33,505 bases of DNA from Acetobacter fallax (lineage in GTDB: Bacteria > Pseudomonadota > Alphaproteobacteria > Acetobacterales > Acetobacteraceae), in the NCBI RefSeq assembly GCF_011516735.1, contig NZ_WOSX01000035.1, positions 1 through 33,505 of the forward strand, read 5' to 3'. The notes under the pieces are model-generated. The model was given only the letters and a program-made list of their open reading frames with translations. It was not told the DNA's origin and made no database searches. This document shows positions 7,510 through 15,520 of this stretch, piece by piece. How positions within the stretch are numbered: the stretch's first letter is position 1; each line of letters starts with the position of its first letter. Made by a program: the position numbers and the translations under genes.

Positions 7510-8199
7510 ATGATTCCCGGAGCCTTCACTTCCCCCGTTAAGCGATACCGCTACGCCTTTCTGGCGGCTTTTGCCTTGTCTGGTGCTGGTTCGCTGCACA
7601 TTGGTACGGCCCGTGCACAGGCCGCCATCACGGGAAATCAGACAACCGTTGCCACTGTTGAAACAATCGATTCGGGAGAGGGTGACCTTTTGCTGCGGGA
7701 TAACGATGGTGGCCTCGTTACCATCGAAATTCCGCGGGACACTCATAATCTGCCGAAGCTGCAGCCAGGCGATCAGATCAGGCTTCGATTCTTTCAGACG
7801 CTGGATGCCACGCTCGCAGAGCCTGACAGTCCTCCGCCGGTTTCGACCGTCTCGGCAGCACATGGATTCAGGAACCGTCATCCGCATGGAACTCTGATTT
7901 CCTTCAGGCGGAGGCGTGTTCGTATTGTCGCTGTCGATGCGGCGAAGAAAATTGTCACGATTACTCGGGCATCCGGTGAAAATCTGACGATTCCGGTGCA
8001 GCAGAAAGCATTTCAGCCGCTTCTGGCAACGTTGAAAACAGGTGATCTCGTTGATGTCACGACGATGGATGCCGTCTCGTTCACGGTGCTGAATCGTGTT
8101 GTATCGCCGTCTGTTACCGTTCAGGAGGGGAGCGCTGCATCACCTTCTGCTGTCGTTTCTCCGCCTCCGGCTGCCCAGGTCGCAACGCCTCAGCAATAA
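7510..8199 (+). CDS. secreted or periplasmic protein of unknown function
   Basis: I do not recognise a named family. The frame is open from 7414, but the ATG at 7510 is chosen because AGGAAAG precedes it closely and it gives a proper Sec signal peptide: basic n-region (VKRYRYA), hydrophobic core (FLAAFALSGAG) and an ARAQA cleavage site near residue 37. The mature part (about 190 residues) reads as two similar beta-rich halves. Each has a phrase of the type 'TVATVETIDSGEGDLLLRD' / 'VRIVAVDAAKKIVTITR', followed by a 'LQPGDQIRL' / 'LKTGDLVDV' turn, suggesting duplicated small beta-barrel (OB-like) modules. The tail is rich in Ala, Pro, Ser and Val (APAAQ-like), as in periplasmic linkers. A perfect hairpin lies just upstream and a micro-lipoprotein gene follows. 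Confidence 0.7.
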   Translation: MIPGAFTSPVKRYRYAFLAAFALSGAGSLHIGTARAQAAITGNQTTVATVETIDSGEGDLLLRDNDGGLVTIEIPRDTHNLPKLQPGDQIRLRFFQTLDATLAEPDSPPPVSTVSAAHGFRNRHPHGTLISFRRRRVRIVAVDAAKKIVTITRASGENLTIPVQQKAFQPLLATLKTGDLVDVTTMDAVSFTVLNRVVSPSVTVQEGSAASPSAVVSPPPAAQVATPQQ

Positions 8200-8228
8200 A
8201 TCGACCGGGCCTTAAGGCGGTTTCTTTC

Positions 8229-8277
8229 GTCAGGTGGTGGGATGGCAAATCTTTTTGTTACCCTGCTTCCGCCTGAC
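8229..8277 (+). promoter_or_regulatory. long-range hairpin between the secreted-protein gene and the micro-lipoprotein
   Basis: GTCAGGTGG (8229-8237) can pair with CCGCCTGAC (8269-8277), nine pairs with one G-U, enclosing about 31 bases that include CTTTTTG. It could be a leader structure for the small gene at 8347 or part of transcript termination. Low certainty. Confidence 0.25.
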
Positions 8278-8346
8278 AAGGCGGGCGAACCCTGAGATTC
8301 AGGTATTGCCTGCCGGTGAAGACCGTAGCGTTTTGCGGAGTGTGCT

Positions 8347-8463
8347 ATGAAAACTGCTCTGATCCTGCTTCTCGCCCTGACAGCGTGCCAGGGCCGCAAT
8401 ACAGATTCACGTCACCATATTTCCGGATTTTATGGCAGCAGCGGCGCCGGGGCGATGCCGTAA
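8347..8463 (+). CDS. 38-residue lipoprotein of unknown function
   Basis: A very short gene with strong translation and export signals. ATG at 8347 has GGAG (8337-8340) six bases upstream. The peptide begins MKTALILLLALTAC: one Lys, a hydrophobic core of ten residues and the lipobox LTAC with Cys14, then a Gly/Ser/His-rich tail of 24 residues ending GAGAMP before TAA. If processed by the lipoprotein signal peptidase the mature lipopeptide would have 25 residues. It resembles entericidin-like or other small alphaproteobacterial lipoproteins in layout only, and no sequence family is recognised. Confidence 0.6.
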   Translation: MKTALILLLALTACQGRNTDSRHHISGFYGSSGAGAMP

Positions 8464-8933
8464 CAGCCGAGGGGGGCTTTTGAAACAGCCTCTGAGCTGG
8501 CACGCGAGACCGCTCGGAGTCTCCCCGTTCTCTCAGAATAACCAGTATCGGATCCGGATAAAGTGCGCTGCCCGTCGATCCGACTCCCTGTTTGTGTTTC
8601 GATACTCAAAAATACATGCTGGCCACACCTCTCGCTGGATGTGCTCACTGACGAGAACCCATAATCCGACGCAAACCTCAGAAGCTGTTTTCTGTTGTCT
8701 TCACATCAGACCACCCATAGTTGCTGTCTCTTTCGCGGACGCCATTATGAACCTGATTTCAGGATGTTAAGGGCAGACATGCCTGCGCTGCCATCAGGTA
8801 AAAGTCACGAAGTCCGGATGCTGAATTCTTCTGCCGTGCGGTCCTGCCATCTGGCTTCCCGTCTGTCCCGGAAATATGTCACAAGGATTGTCCGTCTGGC
8901 GCGTTCAGGATCGTCGCTTCTGTCAGGAAATTC
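8464..8933. other. gene-free region upstream of the MFS gene
   Basis: About 470 bases with only unconvincing short frames on both strands (no ribosome binding sites with matching starts, no known motifs). No terminator or operator stands out. The AGGAAATTC just before 8934 is the ribosome binding site of the transporter gene. Confidence 0.45.
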
Positions 8934-10127
8934 ATGCTTTTTAAAACACTTTCCGGTCAGGCCATTGCAGGGCTCTGTGCCCTGTTTGCCTCCACATTTA
9001 TCGCTGTCACAACCGAGGTCGCGCCGGTCGGACTCCTGATCGATGTATCGCAGGCCTTTCGGATCAGTGATGGTCAGGCCGGGCTTGCGGTCAGTGCCTA
9101 TGCCCTGCTTGTGGCCTTTGGCGCCGTGCCTCTCACCATCGTGACAGGTCGTATGGACCGTAAGCTGCTGATGCTGCTCTGTCTGGCCGGGTACATTGTT
9201 TCCAATCTGATTTCTGCTGTTGCACCCACTTTTCTGATCCTATGCCTGGGGCGCGCGATCGGCGGGATGGCGCACGCGGTACTGATGTCCATTGCATCTG
9301 CCTATGCCGCCTATCTTGTTCCTGAGCGAATGACCGGACGCGCTATTTCCTTTGTTTACGGCGGTACTTCCCTGGGCTCTGTGCTTGGTGTGCCTGGAGC
9401 TGCTGCCATCAGCCATTTCGCTGGCTGGCGCACTGCACTTTATATCATGGCCGGCCTCGCTGTTCTGCTGACCATCTTCATTGCCCTTTTTCTGCCCCGT
9501 GTCCGGGCGCCGGCGGGTGGAACCCCACGTCTGCCAACATTGCGATCCCGGCATGCGGGCCGGATTTTCGCTATCGTGGTCGCGGTTAATGCAGTCTTCT
9601 TCTTCGCGCATAACCTTCTCTACACATACGTGTCGCCTCTTCTGCTGGCGCATGGTCTCCCGGAAAGCGAGCTGAGTGTCGCGCTGCTCATTACCGGTGC
9701 TGTGAGTGTACTTGGACTATGGGGAGCCGGGCAACTGGTGGACAGCCTGCCTGCTGCGGGGCTGTTTGGGGGCGGTATCGCCATGCTGGTCGGCATGAGC
9801 CTGGTTTACGATCATCTGCTTTCCGGCTGGATGTCGGTCGCTGCGGTGGGTCTCTGGTGCGCCGGATATGCCGCGGTGATTCCGTTCGTCATGTCCGGAG
9901 CCATTCGTGCTCGCGCTACCAGCGCTGATGTTGCGGGGGCAGCCATTAATTCCAGTAGTAATTTTGGAATATTGATGGGATCAGCCATTGGTGGCCACGT
10001 GCTGAGTGCAGCTGGTTTTACGGTTCTATGTCCCGCAGCCGTTATTGTTGCGCTAACCGGCATCCTGCTAACAGTCTGCAGTCCGGCTGCTTTTCCTCGT
10101 AAACTGGCTGATACGGGTGATGCCTGA
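8934..10127 (+). CDS. major facilitator superfamily exporter (DHA1 / AraJ-SotB-like)
   Basis: Twelve hydrophobic segments can be followed over 397 residues, with the usual split by a basic loop near residue 190 (PRVRAPAGG...RSRHAGR). The loop between segments 2 and 3 carries GRMDRKLL, the MFS motif A position (GxxxDRxGRR-like), and the fourth segment has [11 protein letters not shown], typical of the drug:H+ antiporter family 1 exporters related to AraJ, SotB and YdhP. These proton-driven pumps move sugars, arabinose-type compounds or drugs out of the cell; the substrate cannot be read from sequence. The ATG has AGGAA seven bases upstream. It stands alone, with a 16-bp palindrome just after its stop. 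Confidence 0.87.
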   Translation: MLFKTLSGQAIAGLCALFASTFIAVTTEVAPVGLLIDVSQAFRISDGQAGLAVSAYALLVAFGAVPLTIVTGRMDRKLLMLLCLAGYIVSNLISAVAPTFLILCLGRAIGGMAHAVLMSIASAYAAYLVPERMTGRAISFVYGGTSLGSVLGVPGAAAISHFAGWRTALYIMAGLAVLLTIFIALFLPRVRAPAGGTPRLPTLRSRHAGRIFAIVVAVNAVFFFAHNLLYTYVSPLLLAHGLPESELSVALLITGAVSVLGLWGAGQLVDSLPAAGLFGGGIAMLVGMSLVYDHLLSGWMSVAAVGLWCAGYAAVIPFVMSGAIRARATSADVAGAAINSSSNFGILMGSAIGGHVLSAAGFTVLCPAAVIVALTGILLTVCSPAAFPRKLADTGDA

Positions 10128-10129
10128 TT

Positions 10130-10145
10130 GTCCTGACGTCAGGAC
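10130..10145. promoter_or_regulatory. perfect 16-bp palindrome GTCCTGACGTCAGGAC
   Basis: GTCCTGAC joined directly to its complement GTCAGGAC without a loop, two bases after the MFS stop codon and about 185 bases before msrP. A loop-free palindrome fits a dimeric regulator's binding site better than a terminator. Its target (msrPQ?) is a guess. Confidence 0.4.
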
Positions 10146-10330
10146 CACGCCCTTGCCGTAGTTATTGCTCTTGCGCTGAAGGCTGTAATCTCGCAGCGTG
10201 TTTCATGAACGGTTCTGCTGCTGTGACCAGACAGCAGGACGGCCCGGCTGTCTGGTGTGTCTGTCCGGTAGTCAGTAACAGCAAACGGGCAGGTTCATCT
10301 GTATTCGTACATCAGGCAGGAGAGACTGCC

Positions 10331-11266
10331 ATGGCTTCATATTCTTTCCCGCAGCCTCTTCCGGGTGAAATCACTCCGAAGGAACATTATCTCAGACGCC
10401 GGACGATTCTTTCCGGTGCCGGCCTTCTTGCCGCAGGGGGTGTCGCAAAAGCCGCTGGACTGCAAACGCATGCAGGTCCTTTCGGGACTTCTGAGACGCC
10501 AACTTCCCGGGATGACATCACGCATTACAATAATTTTTACGAATTCGGCCTCGATAAATCCGATCCGGCCCGCCTGTCCGGCGATTTCCATTCCCGTCCA
10601 TGGACGCTGCGCATTGAAGGGGCGGTTGCCAGACCACTGACCATCGACATTGATCAGCTCATTGCTGCCCATATGCCGGAGAACCGGGTCTATCGTATGC
10701 GCTGTGTGGAAGCCTGGTCCATGGTCATTCCCTGGGATGGTATTCCGCTGGCAGATATTTTGCGTCAGGTGGAACCTCTGGGGTCAGCCAAATTCGTAGC
10801 CTTCAGGTCTGTGTTCAGACCTGACGAAATGCCGGGGCAAAGGGGTGGGGCAGGGGGCATCTCCTGGCCTTATGTGGAGGGGCTTCGGCTTGATGAAGCC
10901 ATGAACCCGCTGACTCTTCTCGCTGTCGGGCTATACGGGGATATATTGCCCAGCCAGAATGGCGCGCCTCTGCGGCTTGTGGTGCCATGGAAATATGGGT
11001 TCAAGGGCATCAAGTCAGTAACGACTCTCTCGCTCGTTGAGACAATGCCACCAACGTCATGGAATCAGCTCGCACCCGATGAATATGGTTTTTATGCTAA
11101 TGTGAATCCGGAGGTTGATCATCCACGCTGGAGTCAGGCGAGCGAACGGGTGATCGGGAGTGGGGGATTCTTTGGTGAAAAGAGGCAACCTACCCGTATG
11201 TTCAATGGTTATGGCGAACAGGTCGCGCATCTTTATACCGGAATGGATCTGCGAAAATATTATTAG
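10331..11266 (+). CDS. msrP: protein-methionine-sulfoxide reductase catalytic subunit MsrP
   Basis: Periplasmic molybdopterin enzyme of the sulfite oxidase fold that reduces methionine sulfoxide in exported proteins, receiving electrons from MsrQ. The start at 10331 is chosen over the open frame upstream because CAGGAGAG precedes it and it yields a 311-residue protein with a twin-arginine signal ([17 protein letters not shown], residues 21-37), needed because the cofactor is inserted in the cytoplasm. Cys125 in [15 protein letters not shown] is the molybdenum ligand. Other family marks are [11 protein letters not shown] and the C-terminal [20 protein letters not shown]. msrQ follows after 27 bases, the standard operon. 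In acetic acid bacteria, with oxidative metabolism at the cell surface, such repair is a sensible need. Confidence 0.95.
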   Translation: MASYSFPQPLPGEITPKEHYLRRRTILSGAGLLAAGGVAKAAGLQTHAGPFGTSETPTSRDDITHYNNFYEFGLDKSDPARLSGDFHSRPWTLRIEGAVARPLTIDIDQLIAAHMPENRVYRMRCVEAWSMVIPWDGIPLADILRQVEPLGSAKFVAFRSVFRPDEMPGQRGGAGGISWPYVEGLRLDEAMNPLTLLAVGLYGDILPSQNGAPLRLVVPWKYGFKGIKSVTTLSLVETMPPTSWNQLAPDEYGFYANVNPEVDHPRWSQASERVIGSGGFFGEKRQPTRMFNGYGEQVAHLYTGMDLRKYY

Positions 11267-11293
11267 GAATTCTGATAAAATCAGCCTGGCTCA

Positions 11294-11947
11294 ATGAAAC
11301 GGATGTCGGGGAGGGTTTCTGATTTGGTCGTTTCATCCCGATGGGCACGAAAGCCGGTTGTAAGCCTGTTTCTCTATACGCTGGGCTTTACTCCGGCGCT
11401 CTGGTTTTTTCTGCTTGGTGTCCGCAATGAACTGGGGCCGGACCCGGTCCGCAGTTTTGAACATACTCTCGGGCTCTGGGCGTTTCGCTTTCTGCTTGCT
11501 TCTCTCGCAATCACTCCGCTGCGCGTGATGTTCGGCGTCAATCTCATCAGTTATCGTCGTATGCTGGGATTGCTCGCCTTTGCCTATGCTTTCATGCACG
11601 TTACGACCTATATCGTTCTCGATCTGCGGTTCGATTTTGCTATTCTTTATCGCGATCTGACGCGGCGGCCCTTCCTGATTTTCGGAATGATAGCTTTTAT
11701 TTGTCTTTTGCCTCTTGCAATCACTTCCAACAGGATGTCGATCCGTAAACTGGGCCGGAACTGGCGTCGTCTTCACAGGCTTGTTTACCCTGCGCTGATC
11801 GCTGCCTCGGTTCATTTTCTGATGGCGTTTAAGACATGGCATACAGATGCGCTGCTTTACGTCATGTGCGGCAGTGCCCTTCTGGCTGTTTGGGTAGTAT
11901 TCTACGGCATGAAACTGCAAAAGTTACGCCTGGGATCTTCCGGATAA
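11294..11947 (+). CDS. msrQ: haem-binding membrane subunit MsrQ
   Basis: Inner-membrane b-type cytochrome of the ferric-reductase-like family that passes quinol or flavin-derived electrons to MsrP. The 217 residues hold about six hydrophobic segments, with the haem-ligand histidines expected in the FAYAFMHVTTY and LHRLVYPALIAASVHFL stretches, and the family phrase RRLHRLVYPALIA. Length matches the family (about 200-220). The ATG at 11294 has little Shine-Dalgarno sequence; Met4 (11303) is an alternative. Expression is probably by co-transcription with msrP. An IS remnant begins 55 bases after the stop. Confidence 0.93.
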   Translation: MKRMSGRVSDLVVSSRWARKPVVSLFLYTLGFTPALWFFLLGVRNELGPDPVRSFEHTLGLWAFRFLLASLAITPLRVMFGVNLISYRRMLGLLAFAYAFMHVTTYIVLDLRFDFAILYRDLTRRPFLIFGMIAFICLLPLAITSNRMSIRKLGRNWRRLHRLVYPALIAASVHFLMAFKTWHTDALLYVMCGSALLAVWVVFYGMKLQKLRLGSSG

Positions 11948-12002
11948 ATTGTGATCGGTCCTTATTTATATTTGCACCAAAAAATTTCCCGGGTCGCGTT
12001 TA

Positions 12003-12316
12003 GGGCTTGTGGGGATTCATCGTGAATGGATGATGGCTGCGGCGAGATAGATTATTGCGGTGAAATTTTTGTCTGTTTTATTGGCGCGTATGGCGATGCG
12101 CCGGAATGCCGTGCTCCGGTTGCCAGATATCGAAGGCAGGTTACGTCAGGGATTGCCTGTCCGCACAATCCGGAGCACCGCTTCCATAAACAGTCGATTG
12201 TTCCGGCCACTACGTCCGGGATTGCCCGGCTTCCCCGGACAATGCGGTTCCATCTGTGCCCATTGGGCATCCGTCAGCACAAAACGTTCCATCAGGAGCC
12301 TCGGGTGCATCAGCCC
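12003..12316 (-). mobile_element. internally deleted IS5-family remnant (MITE-like)
   Basis: About 314 bp whose minus strand encodes only the two ends of an IS5-type transposase. The ends both begin GGGCT (GGGCTTGTGGGGATTC at 12003; complement of 12316 reads GGGCTGATGCACCCG), a weak inverted repeat. The centre of the element, including the catalytic domain, is gone. Element borders are approximate and no clear target duplication is seen. Confidence 0.6.
12017..12292 (-). pseudogene. IS5-family transposase fragment, N- and C-termini fused
   Basis: Read from the ATG at 12292 down, the start is MERFVLTDAQWAQMEP..., then GRSGRNNRLFMEAVLRIVRTGNP, the N-terminal region of IS5-type transposases found widely in acetic acid bacteria. 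A TGA at codon 49 replaces the conserved Trp of the family's NPWRDLP (TGG to TGA). After GNRSTAFRR the sequence jumps to a C-terminal tail, RANKTDKNFTAIIYLAAA, ending in TGA at 12017-12019. The intact family protein is more than twice as long; all DDE residues are missing. It cannot make a transposase but could be moved by an intact relative if its ends are still recognised. Confidence 0.8.
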
Positions 12317-12711
12317 GTTCGGTAGCGGCCGGGTCGGGGTCGGGATTTCGACGGCGATCCGATGGCTGTGTCGGGAGCGGGAAACCGGAGAGCGGACAGC
12401 ACGCAGTCAGGGCAAGCCGCGTGGATTACGGCTGGACGGAGTGAAGCTTTCATTGCCGGCATGATCGAAGCGCAAAAGGATATTACCTGCTCTGGTGATG
12501 GCATTCTTTACGGACGTATTCTGCGGTTCGTTCGTCCTGTCAGTTATGATGCGTCCTCCGGGTTCCTGGATGATGTCTGGAAACAGAAATCTCCGGTCCG
12601 GTCGCTCTCCATCATGTCATCAGCAGAGAGTAGACACTGTGCCCCACTGCGTTCACGCTGACGGACTGTTTGACTGCGCTGCCACGCACGAATTTTCGGA
12701 GATATGGCCCG
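12317..12711. other. gene-free region upstream of the amidohydrolase
   Basis: Nearly 400 bases with overlapping short frames on both strands but none with family resemblance or a fitting ribosome binding site. CGGAGAT (about 12698-12704) just upstream of 12712 serves the amidohydrolase gene. Confidence 0.45.
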
Positions 12712-14082
12712 ATGAAAAAACTCCGGCTCCTTTGTATGAGCGCTTTGATTCAGGGCCTCGCCGCCTCAGCATCTGCGGCGGCTTCTCCCACGCTGTTTGA
12801 GCACGTTCGTCTCATTGACGGCACCGGTGCGCCTGCCCGCACAGACATGGCTGTTCTTGTAGAGGATGGAAAAATTGTTTCGGTGACACCCTCAGCCCAG
12901 GCGCCATCAGTCGCCGGTGCGCGGGTTGTCAATCTTGCCGGACAAACCATGATTCCTGGTCTGATCTCGGATCACAGTCATGTCGGGCTTGTCTCAGGAA
13001 CAACAACCGGCAGCGCGAATTTTACCCGGGATAATATCCTGGGGCAGCTCCGCCAGTTCGAACAATATGGTGTGACGACCGTTGTCGCGCTGGGCGTGAC
13101 GAAATCTCCGCTGTTCGATGATCTTCGCCGTGAACAGCATGCAGGTCTCAATCCGGGTGCCGATCTGTTCGGTGTCGATCAGGGTATCGGGGTTCCGGAT
13201 GGTGCACCTCCTGTTGGCATGATGCATGTCGATGATTCCCAGGTTCTGCGTCCGGTGACTCCGCAGGAAGCGCGCGCTGATGTCGATAAAATGGCTGCTG
13301 AAGGCACTGATCTCGTCAAGATATGGGTTGATAATTTCAAAAACGGTGTTCCTGGAAAACCAGGTCTGCCCGTCATGAAACCGGAGATCACTCAGGCTGT
13401 TATCACGCGCTCTCATGAGGAAAACCTTCGGGTCGCGGCCCATATTCACGATCTGCATTATGCAAAGGAACTGGTTGGACAACACGCTGACATTCTTGCC
13501 CATGGTGTCAGGGATCAGCCCGTCGACAGTGCGCTTATCAATGCCATGAAGGCTGGTGGTGTCTGGTATATTCCCACCATCAGTCTTGATGAATCTGTTT
13601 ATCTTTTCGCTCAGAATCCTGAGCTTCTGAATGATCCGGAACTGACCCGGGGACTCAGTCCCGCACTTCGGGCCGAGTTCGCTGATCCGGTCTGGCGACA
13701 GAAAACGCTTTCAGATCCGCTGGCCGATGCCGCACGCAAGGCCGTGGCCATGAATCAGAAAAATCTCGTCATCCTTATCCGCGCCGGGGTCAATGTAGGG
13801 TTTGGAACTGATTCGGGCGCAACACCGCTGCGTATTCCCGGTTTCGCCGAGCATCGCGAACTTCGTCTGATTGTCGGTGCCGGACTGACTCCGTCCGAAG
13901 CCATACATCTCGCCACGGGTCAGGCAGCAGCGCTTATGCATCTGACCGATCGCGGTATTATTGCTCCTGGAAAACGTGCTGATCTGGTTATTCTGAAGGC
14001 GGACCCGACGTATGATATCACGGCTGTCGATCAGATCGTCTCTGTCTGGCACGGGGGTGAGCAGGCTACGGGCGTTCGTTGA
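12712..14082 (+). CDS. exported metal-dependent amidohydrolase (imidazolonepropionase-like)
   Basis: Member of the amidohydrolase superfamily (TIM barrel plus small beta-domain). The ATG at 12712 is preferred to the in-frame one at 12670 because it has CGGAGA upstream and gives a Sec signal peptide (MKKLRLL, hydrophobic core, ASA cleavage near residue 22), so the 456-residue protein acts in the periplasm. Metal ligands can be placed: His88 and His90 in SDHSHVG, the bridging (carboxylated) Lys203 in LVKIWVD, His244 in AAHIHD, His264 in ILAHGVRD and Asp367 in GFGTDSG. The C-terminal GKRADLVIL phrase closing the beta-domain is typical. Exported relatives include peptidases/prolidases and Xaa-Pro or carbamate hydrolases, so the substrate (a peptide, lactone or cyclic amide) is open. 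No catabolic neighbours. Confidence 0.88.
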   Translation: MKKLRLLCMSALIQGLAASASAAASPTLFEHVRLIDGTGAPARTDMAVLVEDGKIVSVTPSAQAPSVAGARVVNLAGQTMIPGLISDHSHVGLVSGTTTGSANFTRDNILGQLRQFEQYGVTTVVALGVTKSPLFDDLRREQHAGLNPGADLFGVDQGIGVPDGAPPVGMMHVDDSQVLRPVTPQEARADVDKMAAEGTDLVKIWVDNFKNGVPGKPGLPVMKPEITQAVITRSHEENLRVAAHIHDLHYAKELVGQHADILAHGVRDQPVDSALINAMKAGGVWYIPTISLDESVYLFAQNPELLNDPELTRGLSPALRAEFADPVWRQKTLSDPLADAARKAVAMNQKNLVILIRAGVNVGFGTDSGATPLRIPGFAEHRELRLIVGAGLTPSEAIHLATGQAAALMHLTDRGIIAPGKRADLVILKADPTYDITAVDQIVSVWHGGEQATGVR

Positions 14083-14386
14083 TGAGGGTCTGAAATGAGG
14101 CCATTCTGGCAACCGGGCGCTTCTGCGGATAAATATGTCCGTCAGATCATGAGGGTATCTGCATGTGGCACCGGATTGTTCACTGTTGTTCCGTTGCCGG
14201 ACTGAGATCTTCCGGCTTTAGCCGGGTCTGGATCACGATCCGACGCTGACGGATTCTGTCAGAGACCAGATCATGTGGATCAGGGGCAGGGCGGGGCAGA
14301 GGTCTGGAACTCGTCCACAGGCCAGTTTTCACAGTCTCTGGTATTAATATGTGAAAATATAGTCAGAACGGGGACTGGCTGTGCTG
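14083..14386. other. intergenic region between converging genes
   Basis: About 300 bases between the amidohydrolase and the sulfotransferase, which converge. A 36-codon frame at 14095-14205 starts 13 bases after the amidohydrolase stop but has no recognisable content. The stem CCGGCT/AGCCGG (14212-14225) has a two-base loop and no T tract, so no clear terminator is present. Confidence 0.4.
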
Positions 14387-15133
14387 TCAGGCAGCATTCA
14401 GAACGCGGGCCTGAATGTCGTAATCCTGCCGGTATAAGGCGCGGATGCGCCTGATCTGCTGAGGTGTCGGTGCGACCGACGGCGTGATGGCGTCATTGAG
14501 CCGGGGTATGGACGAGCTTCCGTCCGGGAACAGATGATCTGATAGTGCCTGCAGATTGGTGATGTGAAACAACTGATCGACCAGAATCCGTCCGCTGCCA
14601 TCAGTCACATACCAGCTTTGCGGACGAAAAATGTGATCTACCTGATACCAGTCGGTCGCCTGTTCGACATGATCCAGAGCATCATCCATAGATTTGAAGG
14701 CTGCATACCCGGCCGAAAAAGTTTCAGCGAGATCCCGGTGCCTTCCGCCGCCGCCCAGCGCATGACGATACGCTGAGACAAAGCGTTCTGCCGGGTCACG
14801 GATAATCGCAACACTTGGCAGAGCCGATAACGTGGCAATGCTTTTGCGGAAATACCGGATGCTCCGATGTTCCAGTTCCTGTCCATACAGGGTGCGACAC
14901 ACAGCCGTTCCTGCATTCTTCGGAACATGAATAAAAAGAACGCCGGCTTTACGAATCAGTTCGTGCCGGTTTCGGCGCTTTTGTCCCTGAGGCAAAGAAA
15001 GACCCAGTTCGGAGCACCGTTCATGCATATCACCGAGCAATCTGACCCCGAAAAGACGGGGCAGTATCTGCGAAAATTCCGGGAGGCGTCGTGATGAGGT
15101 CGGGGTCTGAAAATCTGATACTGAAACCTGCAT
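14387..15133 (-). CDS. PAPS-dependent carbohydrate sulfotransferase (sulfotransferase family 2 type)
   Basis: Transfers a sulfuryl group from PAPS, probably to a glycan. The 5'-phosphosulfate-binding loop is clear in VLFIHVPKNAGTAV (PKNAGT at residues 71-76) and the 3'-phosphate-binding motif in AIIRDPAERFVSAYRHAL (residues 110-125). These are hallmarks of the Golgi-type/bacterial sulfotransferase family 2. The ATG at 15133 is chosen because AGAGGA lies five bases upstream; a GTG at 15193 would add 20 residues. Length of 248 is normal. No signal peptide or membrane segment, so it acts in the cytoplasm or at the inner membrane face. It follows a glycosyltransferase on the same strand after a 387-base gap. 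PAPS synthesis genes are not in the window. The acceptor is unknown. Confidence 0.85.
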   Translation of the reverse strand: MQVSVSDFQTPTSSRRLPEFSQILPRLFGVRLLGDMHERCSELGLSLPQGQKRRNRHELIRKAGVLFIHVPKNAGTAVCRTLYGQELEHRSIRYFRKSIATLSALPSVAIIRDPAERFVSAYRHALGGGGRHRDLAETFSAGYAAFKSMDDALDHVEQATDWYQVDHIFRPQSWYVTDGSGRILVDQLFHITNLQALSDHLFPDGSSSIPRLNDAITPSVAPTPQQIRRIRALYRQDYDIQARVLNAA

Positions 15134-15285
15134 GAAATCCTCTGGCGATCCCGGGAGCTTCGTGCTCGTAAATACGCCTGTGGATATCGGCACCGAAAAA
15201 TGCCCGTCAACAAGACTGAATATGTTACGTAATATCAGATATGTATCTATGTGTAACTTTCGTGCCTTTTTGTGGCAAAATAACG

Positions 15286-15313
15286 AGTTTTATGAGCATT
15301 CAGACATAAAACT
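15286..15313. promoter_or_regulatory. perfect 9-bp inverted repeat between glycosyltransferase and sulfotransferase
   Basis: AGTTTTATG (15286-15294) and CATAAAACT (15305-15313) around a ten-base loop, inside an AT-rich stretch of the 387-base gap 15134-15520. It may end the glycosyltransferase transcript or act as an operator for the sulfotransferase gene. The remainder of the gap has no supported gene. Confidence 0.4.
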
Positions 15314-15520
15314 TTGAAATTCGGGTAAATTGTTTTGCTGTCCTGGTGGGTGATATTCTCAGCGTAGATGATTCGGTTGCCAGGAGAGGCAGGTGTCAGT
15401 GTGTTTTCGCGAAATGCACCTGCCGAAAAGAAAATGATACCTCGGAAAAGGATCATTCTGCCGCCTGAGCCACAGGGGCGTAACGCGTGACCAGGATGCC
15501 GGATTACTCCCTGCGTGCAG

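Noticed and set aside
8200..8346. possible riboswitch before the micro-lipoprotein
   Set aside because: A stem is visible, but none of the conserved cores of cobalamin, TPP, SAM or glycine riboswitches could be matched.
12060..12464. 134-codon plus-strand frame
   Set aside because: Mostly the antisense of the IS5 transposase remnant on the minus strand.
14095..14205. 36-codon frame after the amidohydrolase
   Set aside because: Unlike the 38-residue lipoprotein it has no signal, motif or clear ribosome binding site.
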